In this document: positions 15,731-24,883 of the stretch, piece after piece
Numbering within the stretch: the stretch's first letter is position 1
Layout of the letters: every line of letters starts with the position of its first letter
From: CAZQEZ01 sp964592475
GTDB lineage: Bacteria; Bacteroidota; Bacteroidia; Cytophagales; Cyclobacteriaceae
NCBI GenBank assembly: GCA_964592475.1
Contig: CAZQEZ010000002.1
Coordinates: 1 to 64,000 of the forward strand
Reading direction: 5' to 3'
DNA: 64,000 nt
Made by a program: the position numbers and the translations under genes
The notes under the pieces: generated by a model
Told to the model about the DNA's origin: nothing
Seen by the model: the letters and a program-made list of their open reading frames with translations, nothing else
Databases searched by the model: none

Positions 15731-16964
15731 CGGCACCCTTATAGAGTCATTTGCTGAGTTTGCGAGAAGTAAAAATGTGGATCGCCCAACCATGATTCGC
15801 ATATTAGAAGATGTTTTCCGCACTATGATCAGAAAGAAATTTACAACTGATGAAAATTTTGATATCATTATAAATGCTGACAAAGGTGACTTAGAGATAT
15901 GGCGGTTCAGAGAAATTGTGGATGATAATAGTGAAGACATTTGGGATCATGATAAAATATGCCTTACTGAAGCAAGAGATATTGAACCGGATTTTGAAAT
16001 TGGTGAAGAAGTAGCTGAGGATGTAAAGTTGGAAGATTTTGGTCGCAGAGCGGTAATGACAGCCCGCCAAACATTAATTCAAAAGATAAAAGACCTGGAA
16101 AAAGATTATCTCTTCAACCAATATAAAGATTTGGTTGGGGAAATTGTAATTGGAGAGGTTTACCAAATTTTAAACCGGGAAATATTATTAATGGATGCGG
16201 AAGGCAACGAATTGATTTTGCCAAAAAACGAACAAATTCCTAAAGATAGATTTCGCAAAGGCGATTCAGTCAGATCAATTGTTGATAGGGTAGAAATGAT
16301 TAATGGTAATCCGCGAATCGTGATGTCACGTACAGCTCCGGTATTTTTAGAAAGACTTTTTGAAGCTGAAGTGCCAGAGGTATTTGACGGATTAATAACC
16401 ATTAAAAAAGTAATAAGAGAGCCCGGTGAAAGAGCTAAAGTATCGGTAGAAAGCTTTGATGATAGAATTGACCCGGTTGGAGCTTGTGTAGGCATGAAAG
16501 GTTCTCGTATTCACAGTATTGTAAGAGAGCTTCAAAATGAAAATATCGATGTAATTAATTATACCGATAATGTTGAATTATACATTTCCAGAGCCTTAAG
16601 TCCGGCCAAAATCAGCAGTATTAAAATTGATTCTGGAAAAGATAGAGTTTCGGTATTTTTAAAACCCGATCAGGTTTCATTAGCAATTGGTAAAGGTGGA
16701 CATAATATTAAGCTTGCCAGTTTATTGGTGGGCATGGAAATAGATGTATTCCGAGATCTTGACGCACTGGAAGAAGAGGATGTGGATCTGGATGAATTTG
16801 CCGATGAAATAGAAAGCTGGATCATTGATGAATTAAAAAGAGTAGGTTTAGACACTGCCAAAAGTGTTTTGGCTTTGTCAAAAGATGACCTGGTTCGCAG
16901 AACAGATCTGGAAGAAGAAACGATAGATGAAATTCTCAGGATATTAAACCAGGAATTTGAATAA
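15723..16964 (+). CDS. nusA: Transcription termination/antitermination factor NusA
   Basis: 413 residues, the usual size in Bacteroidota, which lack the long C-terminal repeats of E. coli NusA. The N-terminal RNA-polymerase-binding domain (about 1-125) is followed by the S1 domain (GEIVIGEVYQILNREILLMDAEG), KH1 (VSVESFDDRIDPVGACVGMKGSRIHSI, with the GxxG as GMKG), and KH2 (FLKPDQVSLAIGKGGHNIKLAS, GKGG). An acidic helical tail closes it. It modulates pausing, termination and transcription-translation coupling. The start overlaps the end of rimP. Confidence 0.97.
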   Translation: MDNGTLIESFAEFARSKNVDRPTMIRILEDVFRTMIRKKFTTDENFDIIINADKGDLEIWRFREIVDDNSEDIWDHDKICLTEARDIEPDFEIGEEVAEDVKLEDFGRRAVMTARQTLIQKIKDLEKDYLFNQYKDLVGEIVIGEVYQILNREILLMDAEGNELILPKNEQIPKDRFRKGDSVRSIVDRVEMINGNPRIVMSRTAPVFLERLFEAEVPEVFDGLITIKKVIREPGERAKVSVESFDDRIDPVGACVGMKGSRIHSIVRELQNENIDVINYTDNVELYISRALSPAKISSIKIDSGKDRVSVFLKPDQVSLAIGKGGHNIKLASLLVGMEIDVFRDLDALEEEDVDLDEFADEIESWIIDELKRVGLDTAKSVLALSKDDLVRRTDLEEETIDEILRILNQEFE

Positions 16965-17013
16965 GAATATTAAGTGTAGACCTGAGTATTTTAAAAAACG
17001 GTAAAGGTATTAT

Positions 17014-20000
17014 ATGGCAGAAGAAAAAATGATGAGATTAAGCCAAGTGGCAAGAAAACTCAATGTGGGCACCTCCACTATTGCTGATCACCTTGCTGAT
17101 AAAGGCTTTAAAATAGACAACAAACCTAATACCAAGATTACGATGGAGCAATTCTCTATGCTCTCTAAAGAATTTGCCTCTTCGGCTATGGACAAAGAAG
17201 AAGCATTAGGAATGACCATTGGCAAAAAAAGAAGCGACAATTTTGTAATTGATAATGATCAAGACCCTGTGAAAAAAAGGGATGATGAAGAAGAGATTTT
17301 TATCAAAAACTTAGGTAACAATAAAGAAGCTGCTGAAAAAGAGAAAGCAGAAGAAAAAGAGGCCGAAGAAGAAAAGCAAAAAGCTAAAGAAAAGAAAGAG
17401 GCAGAGGCAGAGGAAAAAGAAAAAGCGGAAAAAGAAAAAGTAGAATCTGAATCTCATAAGCTGAAAGGCATAAAAGTAGTAGGTAAAATAAACCTGGACA
17501 AAAAGAAAGAAGAACAGATAGCTGAAAATGAGAAGCAAAAAGAGATAGAAGCCGCTAAAAAAGAAGAAAAAGAGAAGCAAAAAGCTAAAGAAGAACAACA
17601 GCAAATAGAGGAAAAGAAGGCCAAAGAAGAAAAAATAAAAGAAGAGCAGGCAGAGAAGCAAGCCAAAGAAGAAAAAATTGCCATAGCAAAGAAAGCTGAA
17701 TCTGAAGAAGAGAAAAAAGCTGCCAAAAAAGAAGTGCCTGAAAAAGATAAAGAAGTAGCTGAAGAACCAGAAGAAAATAAAGAAGCTACTAAAAAAGAAG
17801 AACCAGAGGAAGTAATAGAAGCTAAAGCAGATCAACTAAAGGGTCTTACTGTGGTGGGTAAAATAGAACTTCCGGAAAAGGAAAAAAGGGAAAAGAAAAA
17901 AGACAAAAAGGCTCAGCCTGTTGCCTCCTCTGATGATAAAGGTGATAAAAAGAAAAAGAAAAGACCACGTAAGAGAGTAAGAAAAGAAGGTGGCGAATCG
18001 AGAGGAAATCAACAACAGCAGCAGAGGCCATCTACAAATAAAGCATCTGCAAGTAAAGATAGAAGAGGAAGTCGCAAAAAATCCCGTGCCCCCAAAGAGG
18101 AGGTTTCTGATAAAGAAATTCAGGAACAAATTAAAGCAACCATGGCCAAGCTTACAGGTGGTAAGAAGTCTGGTGGTAGTGGTGGAAGATCTAAATACAA
18201 AAGAGAAAAACGATCACAAGTTGCAGAAGCCGAACAGCAAAGACTTCAGCAGGAACAGGATGAAGCAAAAAAGCTACAGGTAAATGAGTTTATTTCTGCA
18301 AATGATCTGGCTTCCCTGATGGGAGTAAGCGTAAATGAAGTTATCTCAACCTGTATGAGCCTTGGATTATTTGTTTCAATAAACCAACGACTCGATGCAG
18401 AAACAATAACTGTAATAGCAGATGAATTTGGTTATGAAGCAGATTTTACTAGCAACGAAGATGATTTAATAGTTGAGGAAGAACAAGATAAAGAAGAGGA
18501 TTTAATAGAAAGAGCTCCTATTGTTACCATAATGGGTCACGTGGATCACGGTAAAACTTCTTTACTTGACTTTATAAGACATGCAAAAGTAGCAGCTGGA
18601 GAAGCAGGTGGAATTACCCAGCACATTGGTGCTTATGATGTTGAAACAGATAGTGGTAAAAGGATTACCTTTTTGGATACTCCCGGTCATGAGGCATTTA
18701 CTGCCATGCGTGCTAGAGGTGCAAGTATTACTGATGTAGTAGTAATAGTGGTAGCTGCTGATGATAATGTGATGCCTCAAACAAAAGAGGCTATTAACCA
18801 CGCACAAGTAGCAGGTGTACCTATAGTAATTGCTATTAATAAAATAGACAAACCCAATGCCAATGCTGAGAAAATAAGAGAAGAATTGGCAAACATAAAT
18901 ATTTTGGTAGAAGACTGGGGAGGAAAATATCAGTGTCAGGAGATCTCAGCTAAATCCGGACTAGGAATAAATGAGCTACTGGAAAAAGTACTTCTTGAAG
19001 CCGAACTTCTTGAATTAAAAGCTAATCCCAATAAAAATGCCATTGGTACTGTTATAGAAGCATCTCTCGACAAAGGTAGAGGATATGTAGCTACTATTTT
19101 GGTCCAGTCAGGATCTTTATCTATTGGTGACGTAATGCTTGCCGGAGCTCATTATGGAAAAGTAAAAGCGATGTTTGATCATCGCGGAAACAGAAATGAA
19201 ACCACAGGGCCGTCTACTCCGGTATTAGTTTTAGGCTTAGATGGAGCCCCACCTGCAGGTGACAAATTAAATGTAATTAACTCTGAACGAGAGGCAAGAG
19301 ACTTAGCTAACAAAAGATCGCAGATTCAGAGAGAACAAAACATCAGAACCAAGAAACACATTACTCTGGATGAAATTGGCAGAAGATTGGCAATTGGTTC
19401 CTTTAAAGAATTAAATATAATAGTAAAAGGAGATGTGGATGGCTCAGTAGAAGCGCTATCAGATTCCTTATTAAAACTTTCTACTGAAGAGGTTCAGGTA
19501 AATATTATTCATAGTGGTGTTGGTCAAATTTCAGAATCAGACGTATTGCTAGCCTCAGCATCCGACGCAGTTATCGTTGGTTTCCAGGTAAGGCCATCCT
19601 CTAGTGCTCGTAAACTTGCTGAAAATGAAGAAATAGAAATAAGACTTTATTCTGTTATTTACGATGTGATCAACGAGGTTAAAGATGCAATGGAAGGTCT
19701 GTTAGCACCAAGTGAAGAAGAGGTAATCACTGGAAATGCTGAAGTAAGAGATGTATTCAAAATTTCAAAAATTGGTACTGTAGCCGGTTGTATGGTAACA
19801 GAAGGATTTTTGAAACGAAACAATCAGATCAGGTTGATCAGAGATGGTATTGTAGTTTATACGGGTGATATCAACCAGCTAAAGCGATTCAAAGATGACG
19901 TTAATGAAGTGAAGAGCGGTTATGAATGTGGTATGAGTATTAAAAACTTTAATGACATTAAGGAAGGTGATGTAATAGAAGGATTTGAAGTGAAAGAGGT

Positions 20001-20016
20001 AAAAAGAAAATTATAA
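17014..20016 (+). CDS. infB: Translation initiation factor IF-2
   Basis: 1000 residues. A short N-terminal helix domain (MRLSQVARKLNVGTSTIADHL) is followed by a very long Lys/Glu-rich linker (about 75-300) and a basic segment (KKKKRPRKRVRKEGG). The IF2-N subdomain is near 425-475, and the G domain starts with G508HVDHGKT515, then DTPGHEAF and NKID. Domains II-IV end in VEGFEVKEVKRKL. The linker contains two copies of a motif L-K-G-x-x-V-V-G-K-I-x-L at residues 150 and 275. It delivers fMet-tRNA to the 30S subunit. It starts 49 nt after nusA and ends in a strong terminator at 20042. Confidence 0.97.
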   Translation: MAEEKMMRLSQVARKLNVGTSTIADHLADKGFKIDNKPNTKITMEQFSMLSKEFASSAMDKEEALGMTIGKKRSDNFVIDNDQDPVKKRDDEEEIFIKNLGNNKEAAEKEKAEEKEAEEEKQKAKEKKEAEAEEKEKAEKEKVESESHKLKGIKVVGKINLDKKKEEQIAENEKQKEIEAAKKEEKEKQKAKEEQQQIEEKKAKEEKIKEEQAEKQAKEEKIAIAKKAESEEEKKAAKKEVPEKDKEVAEEPEENKEATKKEEPEEVIEAKADQLKGLTVVGKIELPEKEKREKKKDKKAQPVASSDDKGDKKKKKRPRKRVRKEGGESRGNQQQQQRPSTNKASASKDRRGSRKKSRAPKEEVSDKEIQEQIKATMAKLTGGKKSGGSGGRSKYKREKRSQVAEAEQQRLQQEQDEAKKLQVNEFISANDLASLMGVSVNEVISTCMSLGLFVSINQRLDAETITVIADEFGYEADFTSNEDDLIVEEEQDKEEDLIERAPIVTIMGHVDHGKTSLLDFIRHAKVAAGEAGGITQHIGAYDVETDSGKRITFLDTPGHEAFTAMRARGASITDVVVIVVAADDNVMPQTKEAINHAQVAGVPIVIAINKIDKPNANAEKIREELANINILVEDWGGKYQCQEISAKSGLGINELLEKVLLEAELLELKANPNKNAIGTVIEASLDKGRGYVATILVQSGSLSIGDVMLAGAHYGKVKAMFDHRGNRNETTGPSTPVLVLGLDGAPPAGDKLNVINSEREARDLANKRSQIQREQNIRTKKHITLDEIGRRLAIGSFKELNIIVKGDVDGSVEALSDSLLKLSTEEVQVNIIHSGVGQISESDVLLASASDAVIVGFQVRPSSSARKLAENEEIEIRLYSVIYDVINEVKDAMEGLLAPSEEEVITGNAEVRDVFKISKIGTVAGCMVTEGFLKRNNQIRLIRDGIVVYTGDINQLKRFKDDVNEVKSGYECGMSIKNFNDIKEGDVIEGFEVKEVKRKL

Positions 20017-20041
20017 TCCATTTACTTATGATAATAGCAGG

Positions 20042-20074
20042 GCCAGGCAATATTTTAAAAGCCTGGCTTTTTTT
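20042..20074 (+). terminator. Intrinsic terminator of the rimP-nusA-infB operon
   Basis: GCCAGGC (20042-20048), a 12-nt loop, GCCTGGC (20061-20067) and seven T. The T run ends one base before the ATG of a small membrane protein gene at 20075. Confidence 0.85.
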
Positions 20075-20254
20075 ATGAACATTGATATCGAAATTCTTTA
20101 TTATTTTATTGGGCTCATGCTAGTGCTTACTTTCATGGGCCTGCATAAACCTTACAGGGTACTGTGGTGGCTATCTTACAAAAATAGGATGATGGTACTT
20201 AAAACCTATGGTACCATCACTGTGATCCTTATTGTAATCTTGTTATTGGTCTGA
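20075..20254 (+). CDS. 59-residue small membrane protein
   Basis: An ATG at 20075 opens 59 codons ending in TGA at 20252-20254. The product has two hydrophobic helices (ILYYFIGLMLVLTFMGL and TYGTITVILIVILLLV) joined by a basic, aromatic loop HKPYRVLWWLSYKNRMMVLK. Small two-helix proteins with a KPYRVLWW..YKNRMMVLK-like loop occur in Bacteroidota and are sometimes mislabelled as permeases; function is unknown. The ATG directly follows the T run of the infB terminator, so it is expressed either by read-through or by initiation with almost no leader. Codon use and the conserved loop favour a real gene; no in-frame stop breaks it. Confidence 0.55.
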   Translation: MNIDIEILYYFIGLMLVLTFMGLHKPYRVLWWLSYKNRMMVLKTYGTITVILIVILLLV

Positions 20255-20452
20255 GGTAAGAAACCAATTGTTATCATAGCATTGCTTTTTTGCATCTTCA
20301 ACTGCAAACAGAAAATCAGGATGAATGTAATGCCAATTACACTAACCCAACTTTTTAGCAAACCTAAAGCAACTATCTATCATAATAATTTTATCATAAT
20401 TTAATTAGACCCTAAACAATAGATAGAAAGGTGACGTTATAACATTTCTAAA

Positions 20453-20755
20453 ATGAGACAATCTAACTTTATATTTTATATTCTAGCTCTATTATTCGTA
20501 GTAATGCGGGTAGAAGCATCTACTTTTTCTGAAGCTGATTTAAACAACTTGATTGAGATTGTTGAGTTAGAATCGGAAGGGAAAGAGAAGTCTGAAAGAC
20601 GCCCAAACCCACAGAAAGACGAATTTTTTTCTAAGACAGCTCAAATAAATTTTGGTTTTATTAACACAAAACAAGTCTATTGTTCTGAAAATATTTATAC
20701 CTATCAGTTTCGAAGCACGCTATACATTCCGCCTAAGTTCTATTTCTCATTGTAA
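20453..20755 (+). CDS. Small exported protein of unknown function
   Basis: 100 residues with a clear signal peptide (MRQSNFIFYILALLFVVMRVEAS) and a charged mature part (FSEADLNNLIEIVELESEGKEKSERR) followed by an aromatic tail ending YIPPKFYFSL. I do not recognise a family. A weak ribosome-binding sequence (AGAAAGG) lies about 25 nt upstream. The 198 bp between it and the preceding small gene include an open stretch in the same frame as that gene but no start codon that I would trust. Confidence 0.55.
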   Translation: MRQSNFIFYILALLFVVMRVEASTFSEADLNNLIEIVELESEGKEKSERRPNPQKDEFFSKTAQINFGFINTKQVYCSENIYTYQFRSTLYIPPKFYFSL

Positions 20756-20906
20756 TTATTCATTACAGTGAATTTAGTCTATCTTAATTATCTTAAATCA
20801 TTTAATACTTAATATTCTCACACTATTTTTTAATAGTTAAACATTAAAATAATGAAAATACGGAATTTATATTTGATCTTCAGCAAACTACCTCTCTCAA
20901 CTGTTA

Positions 20907-22310
20907 TTACTCTGAGGCGTTTATTTTGGCTACTTCTAACGCGTGAGTCGTAACATAATATTTGGTAAGCATGTTAGGAACTTCCCATTCAGGCAATTTA
21001 CCGCTATTCAAGAATTGCAAGTATTTTTCAGCAACTTGCCCGAAATGAGCCTCATGACCTAATCTGTATTTTTTAGGAATGTTTATTTTTAGCCTATTTT
21101 TCTCTTCAGTTATGGTCACACCATCATAATTTTCCGTTATTCGGGCCAGGTTAGCTTCTACATTTTGTTTTAGTTCATCCAGCGTCACATTATTTGGCTC
21201 TAAATATAATTCAGGAGTATAGTTCTGCTCCTCTCCTTGCCTTATTACTAAATTTGCTTTACTTCCTCGCATCATTGAAAAATGAGTATCTCCGGCACCT
21301 TCCGGCGCTTCATAATTCCAAATAACGGATACTTTAGCATAAGTATCTTTTAGTCTATAAGTTATTTCACCGTTGGCATACACGTTTAACAAACTATCGT
21401 CAACAATATCTTTAAGCAAAAATTCAGGATAACTCTCCATTTTGGTAACTTTGTTGAACTGGTTAAAAGTAAGTTCGGTTGCCCATCTTTTTGCATTCAT
21501 TATTTCTACATCTTCTTCATAATTTAATACCTGCTCAGGATAGCACTCCCACTGTATTAAATCTACCAGATGAGTAGTAACATCAACAATCCCTTCTCCC
21601 TGTTGACTAACATCAAAAAACCAAACTGGCCTGACCAGCGGCTTTCCTGATACAACCTTACTAAAATGATGCACACTTTCTTTGGTAATAGCAGGCTCTT
21701 CAGGCGTACCCATTAATAAATTTCCAAAAATTTCATCTATCTGAGAAAACTCCTTTTGTAAAATAGTTGTAATTTCATATCGCTCCGTCATTATATCATA
21801 AAGCAATAAATCATTTGCTTCTGCTGCTTCAAATGCGGATTTAAGCAGTTTAAAATCAGCTACATCTATCGCCATCGGCTTATCGGCCAATACATTTATA
21901 CCTGCATCTATTGCTGCCTTAATATATTCTGTTTTTAATTGATTATTTCCGGCAGTTACCATTACATTACCCGGTTTTTCCGATATCATTTTATCTAAAA
22001 AATCTGGGGCGCGATAAATTTCTGTGACCCAGGCTGTAGGGTTATCCTCACGAGTGTTGAATTGCTTAATCCTACTTAAAAAATCGTCTGTTTCAGCACT
22101 TTCAGGAGCATAAAGATATACTGTGGTATCAACAGAAGGATACATATTTTTCAACACCAGGCCGGCATGGAAATGCCCGGGAGCTAATATCATGAATTGA
22201 AATGGTGCTTCATTCATTTTCTTGTTTTCTTTTTTTTCATTTTGTGTCGATTGACACGAAATTAGCAAAACGATAGCTAAACTTATTAAAAAAAATAGTG
22301 TACTTCTCAT
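20907..22310 (-). CDS. Gfo/Idh/MocA-type oxidoreductase, predicted lipoprotein
   Basis: 467 residues with a lipoprotein signal peptide ending in the lipobox LLISC (Cys19). The dinucleotide-binding half starts with FMILAPGHFHAGLVLKNMYP; PGHFHAGL takes the place of the usual GxGxxG, a feature of the Oxidoreduct_C subfamily. The catalytic-type segment NVLADKPMAIDVADFKLL (DKPxx) and DIMTERYEITT follow, then the C-terminal domain with PVWFFDVSQQGEGIVDVTTHLVDLIQWE. Lipidation places it in the envelope, so any NAD(P) would have to be bound before export, as in Tat-exported relatives, though no twin-arginine motif is seen here. It follows a sugar isomerase gene on the same strand. Confidence 0.85.
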   Translation of the reverse strand: MRSTLFFLISLAIVLLISCQSTQNEKKENKKMNEAPFQFMILAPGHFHAGLVLKNMYPSVDTTVYLYAPESAETDDFLSRIKQFNTREDNPTAWVTEIYRAPDFLDKMISEKPGNVMVTAGNNQLKTEYIKAAIDAGINVLADKPMAIDVADFKLLKSAFEAAEANDLLLYDIMTERYEITTILQKEFSQIDEIFGNLLMGTPEEPAITKESVHHFSKVVSGKPLVRPVWFFDVSQQGEGIVDVTTHLVDLIQWECYPEQVLNYEEDVEIMNAKRWATELTFNQFNKVTKMESYPEFLLKDIVDDSLLNVYANGEITYRLKDTYAKVSVIWNYEAPEGAGDTHFSMMRGSKANLVIRQGEEQNYTPELYLEPNNVTLDELKQNVEANLARITENYDGVTITEEKNRLKINIPKKYRLGHEAHFGQVAEKYLQFLNSGKLPEWEVPNMLTKYYVTTHALEVAKINASE

Positions 22311-22371
22311 GTTTTACAAATTAGGTTTAATTATGAAACAAATATAATTAAGCAGCTTAGAAAGCTATTGA

Positions 22372-23214
22372 TCAAGTCATCATACGCGTTACACCTTTCA
22401 GGTAGCCGACTGATTCGGCCGATCCAACCATGGGTGATCGCGCATCTTTTTCATATTCTAATGATACCACACCGGCATAGTTAATTTTAACCAATGCTTT
22501 TAAAAAGGCAGGAATATCAATTACCCCTCGGCCAATTTCTACAGTTTCACCTTCAGGCTCAGCAGCGGAAACATCTTTTATATGAACATCGTGAAGCCTG
22601 TCGGCATATTTTTTTGCATCGCTGGCAGGATCAAGTCCAATTCTTTTGGTATGACCAATGTCCATGCAAATGCCAATGCGTTGGTCAAAATCCTTCACCT
22701 TTTCATAAATAGATTCAGGACTTGGATAAAGATCATCTCCGGGGCCATGATTATGAATGGCTACTTTTATATCATGATCTTTTACTTTTTGATCAACCAG
22801 TGGAAGTAATTCATGCTGAGGCACGCCAATAATCACTTTTAAATTAGCCGCTTTGGCATAATCAAAAGCCTGGTGGATCTGGTCTTCATTTTTCATGTAA
22901 ATTACTCCTGCTCCGTAAAGGTTTAAACCGGCATCACGCACTTTCTTAGCAGTAGCTTTTAGTTCTGATGCAGAGGCAGCTAATGGCATGTGCATACTCT
23001 TCAATGCAATATGAGTTAGCCCCAGCGTCTTTACCATTTCTATTGTCTCTTCCAGGCTAAATTTACGGAAGCTGTAAGACGCCAATCCCAGGGGCATTTC
23101 AAGCTTTTGAGGTGCCGCCTGAGATTTTGAAGATTGGAGCACTGAACTGCAGAAAACAGAAGCAGCAGCCAACCCACCGCTGGTTTTAATAAATTTATTT
23201 CTATTCATTTTCAT
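22372..23214 (-). CDS. Exported sugar phosphate isomerase/epimerase-like TIM-barrel protein
   Basis: 280 residues from the ATG at 23214 (MKMNRNKFIKTSGGLAAA); the frame extends upstream into proS but the signal sequence fixes the start here or at 23208. The N-terminus resembles a Tat-type leader without the double arginine (NRNKFIKTSGGLAAASVF). The body is a xylose-isomerase-like AP-endonuclease-2 barrel: LGLASYSFRKF, THIALKSMHMP, AIHNHGPGDDLYPSPESI, GICMDIGHTKRIG, DVHIKDV and GVVSLEYEKDA, with His, Glu and Asp metal ligands in the expected strands. Substrate unknown. It lies 22 nt after proS and 61 nt before the lipoprotein oxidoreductase; the two may act on the same sugar. Confidence 0.82.
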   Translation of the reverse strand: MKMNRNKFIKTSGGLAAASVFCSSVLQSSKSQAAPQKLEMPLGLASYSFRKFSLEETIEMVKTLGLTHIALKSMHMPLAASASELKATAKKVRDAGLNLYGAGVIYMKNEDQIHQAFDYAKAANLKVIIGVPQHELLPLVDQKVKDHDIKVAIHNHGPGDDLYPSPESIYEKVKDFDQRIGICMDIGHTKRIGLDPASDAKKYADRLHDVHIKDVSAAEPEGETVEIGRGVIDIPAFLKALVKINYAGVVSLEYEKDARSPMVGSAESVGYLKGVTRMMT

Positions 23215-23236
23215 AAAAATTTGGGTTGATTTTATA

Positions 23237-24709
23237 TCAATAAGCTTTGGCAAATACCACTTTACCCTCAGAAGCTTTACCGGTAACCATGCATTTGCCT
23301 GGCCCACTCGTTTGTACTAAAGGAATTAAACGGATGGTAGCTTTAGTTTCATTCTTAATTTTTTCCTCGGTTTGGGCTGTTCCATCCCAGTGCGCGTAAA
23401 TAAATCCACCTTTTTCTTCCAATACCTTCTTAAATTCCTCATATGAATCCACCTCATGAGTATTGGCTTCTCGAAATTTTAAAGCCTTTTGATAAATATT
23501 AGACTGAATATCTTCTAAATGATCCCTTACTTTATTTTCTAAACCGGTGGTAGAAACTACTTCTTTTTCTTTAGTATCACGCCTGGCCAATTCTACAGTA
23601 CCATTCTCAAGATCACGTGGTCCAATGGCAATCCTCAAGGGTATACCTTTTTGCTCATACTCTGCAAATTTCCAACCGGGCTTATGAGTATCCCGGTCAT
23701 CAATTTTCACTGAAATATTCATAGCATTGAGGCCATTTTTAAGATGAGTAGCTTTTTCAACAATGGCTTTAAACTGCTCATCACTTTTATAAATAGGAAC
23801 AATTACTACCTGAATTGGAGCTAATTTTGGTGGTAAAATCAAACCTTCGTCATCTGAGTGTGCCATAACCAACGCGCCCATTAATCTGGTGCTTACTCCC
23901 CATGAGGTACCCCATACCATTTCTAATTTACCGCTTTTGTCGGTAAATTTTACGTCAAATGCCTTAGCAAAATTTTGGCCTAAAAAGTGAGAGGTTCCGG
24001 CTTGTAAGGCTTTTCCATCTTGCATCAATGCTTCGATGCAATAGGTGTCTACTGCTCCGGCAAATCTTTCCGAAGCCGATTTTACACCTTTCAAAACTGG
24101 AACCGCCATGTAATTTTCGGCAAAATCTGCATAAACGTTCATCATCTGAATCGTTTCGTCAACTGCTTCTTGTTTAGTTGCATGAGCCGTATGACCTTCC
24201 TGCCAGAGAAACTCTGCCGTGCGTAAAAACAAACGAGTTCTCATTTCCCATCGTACCACATTTGCCCATTGATTTACTAATATGGGTAGGTCTCGGTAGG
24301 ATTGCACCCAATTTCTGTAAGTATTCCATATTACTGTTTCAGAAGTAGGCCTGATAATTAACTCTTCTTCCAATTTTGCTTCCGAATCTACTTCTATACC
24401 ACCATCCTCTGCATTTTTTAGCCGGTAATGAGTTACAACAGCACACTCCTTGGCAAATCCTTCTACATGAGCAGCTTCTTTGGCAAAATAGGATTTAGGT
24501 ATAAATAGCGGAAAATAGGCATTGGTATGTCCCGTATCTTTAAACATTTTGTCTAAGGCAGATTGCATTTTCTCCCAAATGGTAAAACCATATGGCTTAA
24601 TAATCATGCATCCCCTTACTTCAGAATTTTCTGCTAAGTCTGCTTTTTTTACCAATTCATTGTACCACGCAGAATAATCTTCGCTTCTTTTGGTAATTCC
24701 TTTACTCAT
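23237..24709 (-). CDS. proS: Proline--tRNA ligase, archaeal/eukaryal-like type
   Basis: 490 residues, without the internal editing domain of the E. coli type, and with the ProRS type 3 features MSKGITKRSEDYSAWYNELV, IIKPYGFTIWEKMQ (motif 1), RPTSETVIWNTYRNW and LPILVNQWANVVRWEMRTRLFLRTAEFLWQEGHTAH (motif 2). Motif 3 (SWGVSTRLMGALVM) and the anticodon-binding domain follow, then a zinc-ribbon-like tail. Bacteroidota commonly use this form. It is probably first in a unit with the two exported enzymes downstream, and it is divergent from the repeat lipoprotein gene. Confidence 0.96.
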   Translation of the reverse strand: MSKGITKRSEDYSAWYNELVKKADLAENSEVRGCMIIKPYGFTIWEKMQSALDKMFKDTGHTNAYFPLFIPKSYFAKEAAHVEGFAKECAVVTHYRLKNAEDGGIEVDSEAKLEEELIIRPTSETVIWNTYRNWVQSYRDLPILVNQWANVVRWEMRTRLFLRTAEFLWQEGHTAHATKQEAVDETIQMMNVYADFAENYMAVPVLKGVKSASERFAGAVDTYCIEALMQDGKALQAGTSHFLGQNFAKAFDVKFTDKSGKLEMVWGTSWGVSTRLMGALVMAHSDDEGLILPPKLAPIQVVIVPIYKSDEQFKAIVEKATHLKNGLNAMNISVKIDDRDTHKPGWKFAEYEQKGIPLRIAIGPRDLENGTVELARRDTKEKEVVSTTGLENKVRDHLEDIQSNIYQKALKFREANTHEVDSYEEFKKVLEEKGGFIYAHWDGTAQTEEKIKNETKATIRLIPLVQTSGPGKCMVTGKASEGKVVFAKAY

Positions 24710-24883
24710 TTTATTGGGTTTTGGTATGGATTTTGCTATTTTTCAAGTATATTTGATAAATATTCGACAAAGATAAGATTTTTGTTTACATTTATAATCC
24801 AAATGCTTATATTGTCGTATACTTTACAAGTAATAGGTTAGTTATATTTATTTGAAAAATAATATAAAAAAGAAAGGAAAATT

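Noticed and set aside
17311..17835. Long reverse open frame (174 codons) opposite the IF-2 linker, rich in Phe and Leu
   Set aside because: It is the antisense image of the Lys/Glu codons (AAA, GAA to TTT, TTC) of infB and has no independent support.
20255..20402. Open stretch in frame with the 59-residue gene after its TGA (PIVIIALLFCIFNCKQK)
   Set aside because: It looks a little like a lipoprotein signal but has no usable start codon, and TGA read-through has no support such as a selenocysteine element.
22240..22262. GTGTC-N4-GACAC inverted repeat resembling the stress-region palindrome
   Set aside because: It lies in the signal-peptide coding region of the oxidoreductase lipoprotein and is most likely chance.
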